Positions 21,371 through 29,842 of a stretch of 64,000 nt of DNA are shown here, in pieces. The position numbers and the translations under genes are program-made. The DNA comes from Kingella pumchi. GTDB taxonomy: Bacteria; Pseudomonadota; Gammaproteobacteria; Burkholderiales; Neisseriaceae. The stretch is taken from NCBI RefSeq assembly GCF_022288825.1, contig NZ_JAKOOW010000006.1:62812-126811 (forward strand), read 5' to 3'. Each line of letters starts with the position of its first letter. The first letter of the stretch is position 1. The notes beneath the pieces were generated by a model. It was not told where the DNA came from, ran no database searches, and saw only the letters and a list, made by a program, of their open reading frames with translations.

Positions 21371-21435
21371 GTAGGGTGCGCCCCGCGCACCAGCCGTCAG
21401 TCAACCGCTGCAATGGTGCACGGTGTGCACCCTAC
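21371..21435. repeat. REPIN-like element, GTAGGGTGCG class
   Basis: A 65-bp element that starts GTAGGGTGCGC and ends GTGCACCCTAC, each end being a small hairpin. Its layout matches the GTAGGTCGGGCAT elements at 3790 and 55191, with a different stem sequence. The 500-bp secA-luxS gap (21157-21656) otherwise holds several DUS copies and no gene that I can support. Confidence 0.6.
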
Positions 21436-21615
21436 AACCGAAGCCCCAAAAGGCAGCCTGAAAACCCAAAGCAGCCTGAAAACCAGTCCTACCCGTTTTC
21501 AGGCTGCCTTTTCTACGCTACACACCGTTATTCCGCCCAGCAAAATCGTCGCACCAAACAAACGGCGGTGCCGTTTAGCAGGCAGCCTGAAAGCCGATGG
21601 CGGTGGCGATTGCGC

Positions 21616-21621
21616 TATAAT
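21616..21621 (+). promoter_or_regulatory. Candidate -10 box of luxS-mtnN
   Basis: A consensus TATAAT 41 bp before the GTG start; no clear -35 box. Confidence 0.4.
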
Positions 21622-21656
21622 CGCACTTTTCCATTCCCACCCCCGAAGGACGCATC

Positions 21657-22136
21657 GTGAACACCGTTACCGCCGAAAAAAGAATGAATGTCGAGAGCTT
21701 CAATCTCGACCACACCAAAGTCAAAGCCCCCTATGTGCGCCTCGCCTGCATTACCGACGGCGACCACGGCGACATCATCTACAAATACGACCTGCGCGTG
21801 TGCCAGCCCAACCAAGACCACATGGACATGCCCTCGCTGCACTCGCTCGAGCACCTGATGGCCGAACTCTCGCGCAACCATTCCGATAAGATTGTCGATA
21901 TCAGCCCGATGGGCTGCCAAACCGGCTTTTACATCACCCTGCTGAACCTGCCCGAATATCAAGACGCGCTCGATCTGATCGAAAAAACCCTGCACGACGT
22001 AACCACCGCCAGCGAAGTGCCGGCCTGCAATGTTGTCCAATGCGGCTGGGCGGCCAGCCACAGCCTGGAAGGCGCGCAGAAAATCGCCCGCTACCTGCTC
22101 GACAAACGCGGCGAATGGACGGAGATTTTCGCATGA
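21657..22136 (+). CDS. luxS: S-ribosylhomocysteine lyase
   Basis: A 159-residue zinc/iron enzyme that splits S-ribosylhomocysteine into homocysteine and DPD, the precursor of autoinducer-2. The metal ligands are visible in HSLEH and in the cysteine-containing CGWAASHSLEGAQ segment; the conserved SPMGCQTGFY is present. GAAGGA stands 6 bases before a GTG at 21657; an ATG at 21684 would give the usual N terminus MNVESFNLDHTKV. As I recall it, the sequence is much nearer to epsilon-proteobacterial LuxS than to that of N. meningitidis. It overlaps mtnN by 4 bp. Confidence 0.95.
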   Translation: MNTVTAEKRMNVESFNLDHTKVKAPYVRLACITDGDHGDIIYKYDLRVCQPNQDHMDMPSLHSLEHLMAELSRNHSDKIVDISPMGCQTGFYITLLNLPEYQDALDLIEKTLHDVTTASEVPACNVVQCGWAASHSLEGAQKIARYLLDKRGEWTEIFA

Positions 22137-22840
22137 AGCGCATCGACACCGTTGCCGTGATCGGCGCGATGGAAGCCGAAATCGACAGCCTGAAAAACCT
22201 GCTCGAAGCGCCGCAGACCCACCGTTTCGGCAGCGACATCGTGATTTACAGCGGCGGCTTTGCCGGCCGGCAGATGGTGCTGTGCCTAAGCGGCATCGGC
22301 AAGGTAAACGCCGCCATCGCCACCACGCTGCTGATCGAGCGCTTTAATCCCGACTGCGTAATCAACACCGGCAGCGCCGGCGGCGTGGCCGACGGCCTGA
22401 AAATCGGCGATGTGCTTATCGGCAGCCAGAGCGCCCACCACGATGCCGACGTTACCGCCTTCGGCTACCAATACGGCCAGCTGCCCGGCATGCCGCCGCG
22501 TTTTGACAGCGACGAAACCCTGATGGCCGCCGCCGAAAAGGCCGCCGCCGCTTTTCAGGCTGCCTCGGTGCGCCGCGGGCTGGTGGTCAGCGGCGACAGT
22601 TTTGTCCACAGCGAAAGCGAGCTGGCGCGCATCCGCAGCCGTTTTGCCGACGTGGCGGCGGTGGAAATGGAAGCCGCCGCCATCGCCCAAACCTGCACGC
22701 GGCTGCAAAAGCCCTTTGTGATTATCCGCGCGGTGTCCGACAGCGCCTCCGACGAAGCGCAGGTCAGCTTTGAAACCTTCCTGCAAACCGCCGCCGTGCA
22801 TTCGGCGCAGATGGTGCAGGATCTGATCCGCGCCCTGTAA
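22133..22840 (+). CDS. mtnN: 5'-methylthioadenosine/S-adenosylhomocysteine nucleosidase
   Basis: A 235-residue nucleosidase that removes adenine from methylthioadenosine and S-adenosylhomocysteine, so it makes the substrate of LuxS. Family motifs are VIGAMEAEID at the start, LSGIGKVNAAIATTLLIE, INTGSAGGVADGLKIGDVLI, and the substrate-binding VEMEAAAIAQ followed by RAVSDSA. The ATG at 22133 overlaps the luxS stop (ATGA), an arrangement that couples translation of the two consecutive enzymes. Confidence 0.96.
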   Translation: MKRIDTVAVIGAMEAEIDSLKNLLEAPQTHRFGSDIVIYSGGFAGRQMVLCLSGIGKVNAAIATTLLIERFNPDCVINTGSAGGVADGLKIGDVLIGSQSAHHDADVTAFGYQYGQLPGMPPRFDSDETLMAAAEKAAAAFQAASVRRGLVVSGDSFVHSESELARIRSRFADVAAVEMEAAAIAQTCTRLQKPFVIIRAVSDSASDEAQVSFETFLQTAAVHSAQMVQDLIRAL

Positions 22841-22842
22841 GC

Positions 22843-22907
22843 CCTAGGGCGTGTTGAATGCCAACACGTCCTAGGCAGCCTGAAAACTTTTCAGGCTGCT
22901 TTCTTTT
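22843..22907 (+). terminator. Two hairpins after mtnN
   Basis: A 14-bp stem at 22843-22875 (CCTAGGGCGTGTTG opposite CAACACGTCCTAGG, with one G-T pair) begins 3 bp after the stop. It runs into a DUS-pair hairpin (22873-22907) ending in TTTCTTTT. The two structures overlap by a few bases and may be alternatives. Confidence 0.6.
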
Positions 22908-22956
22908 CCCGTTTTTTGCGTTTCAGGCAGCCTGAAACACCGCATCCCCGATTACC

Positions 22957-24354
22957 GTGAAAATACTGATTTTAGGCAGCGGTCAAGTCGGTTCCGCCAT
23001 CGCGCAGGAGCTGGCGAACATGCCCAACAACGACGTCAGCATCATCGACACCGACGAAAACGCCCTGCGCAACATCGGCAGCCTGGTCGATGTGCAAACC
23101 GTGGTCGGCAACGGCGCCTCGCCGGTGCTGCTCGAGCAGGTGGGCGCCGCCGACACCGATATGCTGCTGGCGCTTACCCGCAGCGACGAAACCAATCTGC
23201 TGGCCTGCAAAATGGCCGCCGATTTTTTCAACATTCCCAACCGCATCGCCCGCGTGCGCTCGTCGGACTATCTCGACTACGGCGCCGAAGACGGGCATAT
23301 CCCCGCGCTCGATGCCTTCGCCGTAACCGATTCCATCCACCCCGAACAGCTGGTTACCCGCCATCTGGCCGGCCTGCTCGACTATGTGCGGGCGCTGCAG
23401 GTGCTGCGTTTTGCCGGCGATCTCGCCCGCCTGATGGTGGTGCAGACCCGCAACGGCGACCCGCTCAACGGCCGCAGCATCATCCAAATCGGCGACATGC
23501 TGCCTGAAAACACCGACTGCCAGATTTGCGCCGTTTACCGCGGCAGCCGCCTGATTGTGCCTCAGCCCGACACCCTGATTCAGGAAGGCGACGAAGTCTG
23601 CTTTGTCGGCCACAGCCGCCAGATCGCCACCATTATGAACGTGCTGTTCCAGCGCGAGCAGAGCAACCGCCGCATTATGATTGCCGGCGGCGGCAACGTT
23701 GGCTACCGGCTGGCCAAACAGCTGGAAAACCGCTTCGACATCAAAATCGTCGAACAAAACACCCAGCGCGCCGAATGGCTCGCCGAACATCTCGACAACA
23801 CCCTGGTGCTGCACGGCTCGGCCACCGACGAAGCACTGCTCGCCCGCGAATACATCGACGAAATCGACGTCTTCTGCGCCGTAACCAACGACGACGAAAA
23901 CAACATCATGGCCGGCCTGCTGGCAAAAAACCTCGGCGCCCGCCGCGTGATCAGCATCATCAACCGCTCGCGCTACGTCGATCTGCTCACCGGCAACCAA
24001 ATCGACATCGTCGTCTCGCCGCACATGATCACCATCGGCAGCGTGCTCGCCCACATCCGCCGCGGCGACGTTGCCGCCGTCTATCCGCTGCGCCGCGGCA
24101 ACGCCGAAGTCATCGAAGTCGTGGTGCACGGCGACAAAAAAACCTCCGCCCTGGTCGGCCGCCGCGTCGAAGACGTCAAATGGCCTACAGGCTGCCACCT
24201 GGCCGCCGTGGTGCGCGGCGAAGAAGTGGCGATGGGGCGCCACCACGACCTCGAATTTGCCGACGGCGACCACCTGGTCATCTTCGTGACCCGCCGCCGC
24301 GCCCTCGCCGAAATCGAAAAACTGATCCAAGTGAAAATGGGCTTTTTCGGCTGA
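22957..24354 (+). CDS. trkA: Trk system potassium uptake protein TrkA
   Basis: A 465-residue cytoplasmic NAD-binding regulator of the Trk potassium channel. It has two RCK units, each beginning with a Rossmann glycine motif: ILGSGQVGSAIAQELA near residue 5 and IAGGGNVGYRLAKQL near residue 240. Each is followed by a TrkA-C domain. The start is a GTG at 22957; no ATG or strong ribosome-binding site is available nearby. The membrane partner TrkH is not in the window. Confidence 0.95.
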   Translation: MKILILGSGQVGSAIAQELANMPNNDVSIIDTDENALRNIGSLVDVQTVVGNGASPVLLEQVGAADTDMLLALTRSDETNLLACKMAADFFNIPNRIARVRSSDYLDYGAEDGHIPALDAFAVTDSIHPEQLVTRHLAGLLDYVRALQVLRFAGDLARLMVVQTRNGDPLNGRSIIQIGDMLPENTDCQICAVYRGSRLIVPQPDTLIQEGDEVCFVGHSRQIATIMNVLFQREQSNRRIMIAGGGNVGYRLAKQLENRFDIKIVEQNTQRAEWLAEHLDNTLVLHGSATDEALLAREYIDEIDVFCAVTNDDENNIMAGLLAKNLGARRVISIINRSRYVDLLTGNQIDIVVSPHMITIGSVLAHIRRGDVAAVYPLRRGNAEVIEVVVHGDKKTSALVGRRVEDVKWPTGCHLAAVVRGEEVAMGRHHDLEFADGDHLVIFVTRRRALAEIEKLIQVKMGFFG

Positions 24355-24391
24355 GCAGCCTGACAGCAACGCCCGAATATCCCGAACCCCA

Positions 24392-24436
24392 AAGCAGCCT
24401 GAAAACCCGACGGCACGGTTTTCAGGCTTCTTTTTT
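24392..24436 (+). terminator. Terminator of trkA
   Basis: AAGCAGCCTGAAAACC pairs with GGTTTTCAGGCTTC and is followed by TTTTTT. The second arm is an imperfect DUS. Confidence 0.75.
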
Positions 24437-24586
24437 GCCGTTTTATGAACGGAATAATAAGGCCGATACGCGATCGCCCATCCCGCCGCTGCCGCAGCAG
24501 GCGGCGGAACGACAAAGGCAGCCTGAAAGCTCGAACCGGCTTTCAGGCTGCCTGTTTTGTCATCCTTGGTCTCTTCCCGTAACGTC

Positions 24587-24606
24587 ATTCCCGCGCAGGC
24601 GGGAAT
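24587..24606. repeat. dRS3 element
   Basis: ATTCCCGCGCAGGCGGGAAT fits the neisserial dRS3 pattern ATTCCC-N8-GGGAAT. In Neisseria these repeats are dispersed and serve as targets for filamentous-phage integration. It lies in the 371-bp gap between trkA and the hemoglobin receptor, with DUS copies on both sides and no gene that I can support. Confidence 0.75.
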
Positions 24607-24680
24607 GGTGGGGTAAGTGTTTTCAGGCTGCCGCGAAGTTTTGCACAGGTTTTAGGCTGCCTGTTTTGGGCTTAGATAAG

Positions 24681-24713
24681 GAAAAGAAAACCGCCAATCG
24701 GAGATTGGCGGTT
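24681..24713 (-). terminator. Terminator of the hemoglobin receptor gene
   Basis: On the minus strand AACCGCCAATC and GATTGGCGGTT form an 11-bp stem with a 3-base loop, followed by TTCTTTTCC. It carries no DUS. Confidence 0.85.
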
Positions 24714-24725
24714 GTTGCCGACGGT

Positions 24726-27089
24726 TTAAAACTTCAGTTCTACAGAGAAAGAGTAGTTGCGGCCGGGTGCATAGAAACGCTCAAGACCGGGATAGCCGCC
24801 ATAAGTACGGTTGGGGCGCGCTCCGACGGAATTGACCAAACCGCCGGTAATGTTCAGGCCGCGCAGGCTGTCCCAAGTGTGGTATTTGCGGTTAAACAGA
24901 TTGTACACGCCGGCGCGGACAGTTAGCTTTTCCGAAGGCTTGTAATAGCCGAACAAATCAAATACCCAAGCGGATTTGTTGAGATGTGGCCAAACGCTGT
25001 AAATACATTTTCCTTCATCACGGTTGTCAGGATCGTTACAGTTTTTGTATTTGGCATCGCCTGCGTGTTTCGCGCCGGTGTAGGTCAGACGGGAAAGCAC
25101 GCCCCATTTTCCTTCAGGCTGCTCGTAGTCCAAACCGATAACGGTTTTAAACGGCTGGATGGAAAGCAGATCCGCATCACCGGCCAAATTGCCACGGCTG
25201 TAGCCCAACGTGCCGAATAATTTCCAGCCTTCGGGCAAGGGGGTAATGCTGTTGAGGTTCAGGCGGCCTGTGAGCTCGATGCCGTAGATTTTGGCCTTAT
25301 CTGAGTTTTGCATCTGCTGCATCGGTTTGTAACGGTAGGGATTGTTGCTATACCAAGGGTAAAACGGGTTGTCTTCGCGCTCCAAGACTTCCTGCTCGTA
25401 GAGAAAATCTTTGTATCGGGTGTGGTGCAGGTTTACCGCCAAATTCCCTGCTTTGCCGTTGCCGTTCAGGCTGAGATTTTGCGTCAGGCTGCGTTCGGCT
25501 TTCAGATTCGGATTGGACAACCATTCGCCTGCCGCATTTCCGCGGTAGTCGAAATACATTTCCGAAGCATTGGGTACGCGGAAACCGGTGCCGATGCTGT
25601 AGCCGAGTTTCCAAGAGTTGTTCAGTTTGGCATCCGCGCCCAATACCCAACTGAAACCTTTAAAAGTGCTGTCGGCGGGTTTGGGAACCAAGCAGTTTCT
25701 GCAAGAAAGCCCGTTCAAATCCTGCGGCTGTACCTTGCTGTAGTCGTAGCGGATGCCTGCGTAGCCGGAGAAGGTGTTGTTAAACACAATACGGTCGTGC
25801 AACGAAAAATTGTATTGCGTGGTTTTCACCGGATACATCATGGTTTCTTCTTTGTAGGGCAAATACGCACCGCTTAAGAAGTAGCGGTCACGGTGCAGAA
25901 TATCAAATTCCCTACGAGCGGCGGCGGCTTTAAACGACAGCGTATGCCGCGTGCTTCCCAGACTTAAAGGCTGGGTATCGGCACGCAGCGACAGGCGTTT
26001 GAGACGGGTGGTGAAAATGCGGATGTTGTCGTCGCTGGGTTCCCGTTCTTTATACCTGCCCGCCCAGTCATATCCTTCGCGCGTACCTTCGTAGTTGTAG
26101 GCGGAAGAAACGGCTTTTTGATAATCCAAATCCGCTTTGACTAAAGAGAGCCAGTCGGAATTGGGCGTAAACTCATAAAAAGCATTCCAAGTGCGGCGTT
26201 TCGCGCGGTCATCTGACTCACGGTATTTGCTGGAGCTCCACACACCGGAGTCTTCGATAATGTAGTTGTTGCCCTGCTGTCCACTCAAAGATAACCCTGC
26301 ACGATGATTATCGTTAAACTGCCATGCCCATTTGGCTAAAAAGCTGTGGCTTTTGTGTTTGGCAGCATCGGGAATCTGGCGGCTGCTGCCATAGTCACGG
26401 GTTTTCAGGCTGTCTTCGGGGATGGTGTAGCCGCCCCGGCTTTTCATTTCATGGCCGTGCCGGTGCGAATACAGCAATACCGCTTCGGCTTTTTCTCCCT
26501 GATAGCCGGTACCGGCAGTATTAACCCATTCGCGGTTTTTGCTGGCATAACCGCTACGCAGCAGAAACCCGAGTTTGTTACCGGGCTGCACGATATCGGC
26601 CGCCCCCAATGTGCGGTAATTGACTCCGCCGCCAAGGCTGCCGCTGCCCTGATTAAACGAATCCGCACCTTTAACCACTTCTACCGAACGGGCAAGCTCG
26701 GGGTCTATGCTTTGGCGGGAAGTGTTTAAGTTTCCGTAGCGTTTATAAAGGGAGTTTTCTTCCGAATCGGGCAGAGATACGCCATCGATGCTGATGCCGA
26801 CACGGTTGTCTTCAACGCCGCGAATGGCAAAACCTTTCTGATGGCGGCCTTGATCGGCTACACCGACATCCGGCGAATAACGGACTAAATCACGGTTGTC
26901 GCGGATCATTTGATCCTGGATAACTTCCGCATTAACCCGCTCCACCGCTGCCGGCGCATTTCTGCGGCCTTTCACTTTCACCTGCTGCAATTCGGTGCCT
27001 TGGGCAGGCGTGTCGGCGGCGGCATAGGCCGCACTGCCAAAAAGAAGTCCAACTGTTAGGGCAATCGGCGTAATTTTCTGATGTTTCAT
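24726..27089 (-). CDS. hmbR: TonB-dependent hemoglobin receptor, HmbR-like
   Basis: A 787-residue outer-membrane receptor. After a signal peptide (MKHQKITPIALTVGLLFGSAAYAA) come a TonB-box region (LQQVKVKGRRNAPAAVERV), a plug domain (DLVRYSPDVGVADQGRHQKG, RGVEDNRVGISIDGVSLP, EVVKGADSFNQGSGSLGGGV) and a 22-strand barrel ending in NYSFSVELKF, whose last residue is the usual phenylalanine. Many segments agree with my memory of meningococcal HmbR, including YNLFNRKYHTWDSLRGL. The ATG at 27089 has AAGGAAAT upstream. GC content is visibly lower than in neighbouring genes. No poly-G tract of the phase-variable meningococcal kind was found. Confidence 0.9.
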   Translation of the reverse strand: MKHQKITPIALTVGLLFGSAAYAAADTPAQGTELQQVKVKGRRNAPAAVERVNAEVIQDQMIRDNRDLVRYSPDVGVADQGRHQKGFAIRGVEDNRVGISIDGVSLPDSEENSLYKRYGNLNTSRQSIDPELARSVEVVKGADSFNQGSGSLGGGVNYRTLGAADIVQPGNKLGFLLRSGYASKNREWVNTAGTGYQGEKAEAVLLYSHRHGHEMKSRGGYTIPEDSLKTRDYGSSRQIPDAAKHKSHSFLAKWAWQFNDNHRAGLSLSGQQGNNYIIEDSGVWSSSKYRESDDRAKRRTWNAFYEFTPNSDWLSLVKADLDYQKAVSSAYNYEGTREGYDWAGRYKEREPSDDNIRIFTTRLKRLSLRADTQPLSLGSTRHTLSFKAAAARREFDILHRDRYFLSGAYLPYKEETMMYPVKTTQYNFSLHDRIVFNNTFSGYAGIRYDYSKVQPQDLNGLSCRNCLVPKPADSTFKGFSWVLGADAKLNNSWKLGYSIGTGFRVPNASEMYFDYRGNAAGEWLSNPNLKAERSLTQNLSLNGNGKAGNLAVNLHHTRYKDFLYEQEVLEREDNPFYPWYSNNPYRYKPMQQMQNSDKAKIYGIELTGRLNLNSITPLPEGWKLFGTLGYSRGNLAGDADLLSIQPFKTVIGLDYEQPEGKWGVLSRLTYTGAKHAGDAKYKNCNDPDNRDEGKCIYSVWPHLNKSAWVFDLFGYYKPSEKLTVRAGVYNLFNRKYHTWDSLRGLNITGGLVNSVGARPNRTYGGYPGLERFYAPGRNYSFSVELKF

Positions 27090-27452
27090 GGTATTTCCTT
27101 GATTCAAGGTAAAAGCAAAAGAAAAATTCTAAGCACATCTGTAACAACTGATGATTGTTTTCTTCCCAATCCTGTAACTGCAAACTCTTTTCTTTATTGT
27201 TTTGCTAATTGTCCGCTAACCGTATGCAAATTGCAACTTTTCTTTACGTTCCATAAAACAAACTTAATATTGATGCTACCAAATTCAGAAATTTGTTAAG
27301 TTTGTAAACTTCCCCACTTTTAAAATTTTAGAAATAAAAACCGCCAGCAGTCCATTCTGCGGGCGGCTGTTTTTTCAGGCTGCCTGAAAGCCCCAACCCC
27401 ACCGCCGAAATGCTTTACAATCCGCCGCTTTGCCGCCACCACCGAAAACGCC
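27090..27452. other. AT-rich region upstream of hmbR
   Basis: A 363-bp divergent gap, strongly AT-rich from 27100 to 27340, that should hold the receptor's promoter. I looked for a Fur box and saw only weak candidates. A hairpin at about 27340-27372 with a T6 run and a DUS precedes the methyltransferase gene. Confidence 0.4.
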
Positions 27453-28241
27453 ATGAAACACATCCAATCGCCCCACAATCCTGAATTGAAGCAGTTTGCC
27501 AAACTGCTGTTGTCGGCCAAAGAGCGGCGGCGCAGCGGTTTGGCGGTTCTGGAAGGGGCGCATTTGCTGGATGCCTGCCTGAATGCCGGTTTGCTGCCGC
27601 AGCGGGTGCTGGTGCCGGACGACAAACTGGCCGACGATGAAACTGCGGCTCTGCTGGCGCGGCTGCCCGAACGCTGCGCGGCGACGGCCGACAGCCGGCT
27701 GCTGGCGCAGGCAGGCAGCCTGAACGATGGCGGCGGGATATTGTCGCTGCTGGCCGTGCCGCCGGCACCGAAGCTGCCGCAGCAAGGCGACTGCGTGGTG
27801 CTGGAAGCGGTGCAGGATCCGGGCAATCTCGGTACGGTGCTGCGCAGCGCCGCCGCCGCCGCCGTGCGCACGGTAGTGCTGGGCAAAGGCTGTGCCGACG
27901 CCTACGCGCCCAAAGTGCTGCGCGCGGGCATGGGCGCGCATTTTGCTTTGGAGATTTGCGAACGGGCGGATTTGGCGGCATGGCGGGCGGACTACCGCGG
28001 CCGGGTGCTGGCGACCACGCTGGGCGGCCGGCCGCAGTCTTTATACAGCCTGGACTTGCGCGGCGCAGGCCATGCCTGGCTGTTTGGCAACGAAGGCAGC
28101 GGGCTGTCTGCCGAACTGGCCGGCTCGGCGGATGAAACAGTGCTGATTCCGATGCAGCCGGGCACGGAATCACTGAATGTGGCGATGGCCGCCACCGTGT
28201 GCCTGTTTGAGCAGTTCCGCCAGCGCCTGCAGGCAGCCTGA
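27453..28241 (+). CDS. TrmH-family (SPOUT) RNA methyltransferase
   Basis: A 262-residue 2'-O-ribose methyltransferase of the SpoU/TrmH class. The three knot motifs are present: VLEAVQDPGNLGTVLRSA, HAWLFGNEGSGLS and IPMQPGTESLNVAMAATVCLFE. The N-terminal part (VLEGAHLLDACLNAG) resembles the RNA-binding domain of 23S rRNA methyltransferases of the RlmB/TsnR group. Exact substrate unknown. It is a single gene closed by a strong bidirectional terminator. Confidence 0.9.
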   Translation: MKHIQSPHNPELKQFAKLLLSAKERRRSGLAVLEGAHLLDACLNAGLLPQRVLVPDDKLADDETAALLARLPERCAATADSRLLAQAGSLNDGGGILSLLAVPPAPKLPQQGDCVVLEAVQDPGNLGTVLRSAAAAAVRTVVLGKGCADAYAPKVLRAGMGAHFALEICERADLAAWRADYRGRVLATTLGGRPQSLYSLDLRGAGHAWLFGNEGSGLSAELAGSADETVLIPMQPGTESLNVAMAATVCLFEQFRQRLQAA

Positions 28242-28303
28242 AAACTTGGCCGCATTCCCAAAGACGCCATTCCCGCAAATGCCGTCATTCCCGCAATACC
28301 GTC

Positions 28304-28323
28304 ATTCCCGCGCAGGCGGGAAT
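28304..28323. repeat. dRS3 element, first of an inverted pair
   Basis: ATTCCCGCGCAGGCGGGAAT. It is preceded by two partial copies of GTCATTCCCGCAA (about 28268-28303), which look like tandem remnants. Confidence 0.75.
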
Positions 28324-28380
28324 CTTGTTCGGTGTTCGGCGGTGCCGGAAAAACAAACCGTTGCCTGAATTTTCACCAAG

Positions 28381-28400
28381 ATTCCCGCCTGCGCGGGAAT
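28381..28400. repeat. dRS3 element, second of an inverted pair
   Basis: ATTCCCGCCTGCGCGGGAAT, the reverse orientation of the copy at 28304, 57 bp away. GACGG follows, mirroring CCGTC before the first copy. Confidence 0.75.
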
Positions 28401-28477
28401 GACGGCTTTTGGGGCGTTCCGCCACTCAATTTTTTTAAAGCCGGTTTTTCGCCGTAATCTCCGTTTTAACAAACAAT

Positions 28478-28520
28478 AAAACCCTGCCCGCCGTAATCAA
28501 CAACGGCGGGCAGGGTTTTT
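28478..28520. terminator. Bidirectional terminator
   Basis: AAACCCTGCCCGCCG and CGGCGGGCAGGGTTT form a 15-bp stem with a T run on the plus strand. It lies between the convergent methyltransferase and ppiB genes, whose 318-bp gap also contains the dRS3 pair. Confidence 0.85.
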
Positions 28521-28559
28521 CAGGCTGCTTTTTGGGCAAAGGCAGCCTGAAAAAGCGGT

Positions 28560-29051
28560 TTAAACGATTTCCGCTTTGGTAATCACCACCGGCTCTACCG
28601 GCACGTCGTCGTGGTAGCCGTGGCGTTTGGTGGCGACGTTTTCAATCTGATCAACCACATCCTGGCCTTCGACCACTTTGCCGAATACGGCGTAGCCCCA
28701 GCCGTGCAGGCTCGGTTCGGTGTGGTTCAAAAAGGTGTTGTCTTTGGTATTGATGAAAAACTGGGCGGATGCGCTGTGCGGGGCTTGGGTGCGCGCCATG
28801 GCGATGGTGTATTTGTCGTTTTTCAGGCCGTTTTGCGCTTCGTTTTGGATTGGATCGCGGGTGGCTTTTTCGCCCATGTTTTCGTCCATGCCGCCGCCCT
28901 GGATCATAAATCCTTTGATAACGCGGTGGAAAATCAGGCCGTCGTAAAAGCCGTCTTTCACATATTGCTCGAAGTTGGCGGCGGTAATCGGGGCTTTTTC
29001 GTGGTCGAGCTCGATGCCGATGGTGCCGAAGTTGGTGTGCAGTTTGATCAT
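28560..29051 (-). CDS. ppiB: Cytoplasmic peptidyl-prolyl cis-trans isomerase B
   Basis: A 163-residue cyclophilin that speeds proline isomerisation during folding. No signal peptide is present, so it should be cytoplasmic. Active-site segments are FHRVIKGFMIQGG, MARTQAPHSASAQFFINTKDN and GYAVFGKVVEGQDVVD. It is followed on the same strand by its periplasmic paralogue; the two genes are 73 bp apart with a DUS pair between them. Confidence 0.95.
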   Translation of the reverse strand: MIKLHTNFGTIGIELDHEKAPITAANFEQYVKDGFYDGLIFHRVIKGFMIQGGGMDENMGEKATRDPIQNEAQNGLKNDKYTIAMARTQAPHSASAQFFINTKDNTFLNHTEPSLHGWGYAVFGKVVEGQDVVDQIENVATKRHGYHDDVPVEPVVITKAEIV

Positions 29052-29124
29052 GCTGGAATCCTTTGGTGGGACGGTTTGGGAAAGGGAAAAAGCAGCCTGA
29101 AAGCCTTTCAGGCTGCCTGAAAAT

Positions 29125-29697
29125 TTATTTGCCGCCTTTTTTCAGAATGCGGACTTTTTCGATGATAACCGGTTTGAGCGGCACGTCGGAGAAGCTGCGC
29201 TGGTAGCCGGTGCGCTGCTTGGCGATTTTCTGCACCACGTCCATGCCGCCGGTTACTTTGCCGAATACGGCATAGCCCCAGCCGGCGGTGGTTTTGTTTT
29301 TGAAGTTGAGAAAATCGTTGTCGGCCAGATTGATAAAGAACTGGCTGGTGGCGGAATTGGGCGCGGCAGTGCGTGCCATGGCGATGGTGCCGGCGGTGTT
29401 TTTCAGGCCGTTGTCTGCTTCGTTTACGATGGCTTTTTGGGTGGGTTTTTCCAGCAGGTCGGAAGTCAGGCCGCCGCCCTGAATCATAAAGCCGTCGATT
29501 ACACGGTGGAAAACGGTGTGGTTGTAAAAGCCTTTTTCGGCGTATTGGACGAAGTTGGCCACGGTTTGCGGCGCTTTGGTTTCGTCTAGCGACAGCTCGA
29601 TGCTGCCCATATTGGTGTCGATCACGGCGCGGGTTTCGGCGTAGGCGGCCGGGGCGCCCATCAGCGCGGCAGCCAGCAGCAGTGTGCGGAAATTCAT
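29125..29697 (-). CDS. ppiA: Periplasmic peptidyl-prolyl cis-trans isomerase A
   Basis: A 190-residue cyclophilin with a signal peptide (MNFRTLLLAAALMGAPAAYA) from the ATG at 29697; AAGGAAA lies upstream. The cyclophilin core is complete: FHRVIDGFMIQGGG, MARTAAPNSATSQFFINLAD and GYAVFGKVTGGMDVV. It should help folding of exported proteins. It is a clear paralogue of the cytoplasmic ppiB next to it, which it precedes in transcription. Confidence 0.94.
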   Translation of the reverse strand: MNFRTLLLAAALMGAPAAYAETRAVIDTNMGSIELSLDETKAPQTVANFVQYAEKGFYNHTVFHRVIDGFMIQGGGLTSDLLEKPTQKAIVNEADNGLKNTAGTIAMARTAAPNSATSQFFINLADNDFLNFKNKTTAGWGYAVFGKVTGGMDVVQKIAKQRTGYQRSFSDVPLKPVIIEKVRILKKGGK

Positions 29698-29812
29698 GCG
29701 GTTTCCTTTCTGAAAAAGGGGACTCGGAAAAGGCGGCGATTTTATCAGCAAAGCGGGGGCAGACCAATAAGGATCAAGGCAGCCTGAAAAGCGTTTCAGG
29801 CTGCCTTGGCGC

Positions 29813-29818
29813 TATAAT
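29813..29818 (+). promoter_or_regulatory. Candidate -10 box of the PLP homeostasis gene
   Basis: A consensus TATAAT 24 bp before the ATG, just after a DUS pair; no clear -35 box. Confidence 0.4.
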
Positions 29819-29842
29819 TACCTTTTTATTTGGGAGTGTGCG

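Noticed and set aside
22972..24588. A 538-codon open frame opposite trkA
   Set aside because: Antisense to a complete TrkA with both RCK domains; composition is that of a reverse-strand shadow.
24726..27089. Poly-G phase variation of hmbR
   Set aside because: No long G or C tract was found in this gene, unlike in meningococcal hmbR.
27100..27340. Fur box upstream of hmbR
   Set aside because: Only weak matches to GATAATGATAATCATTATC were seen in the AT-rich region.
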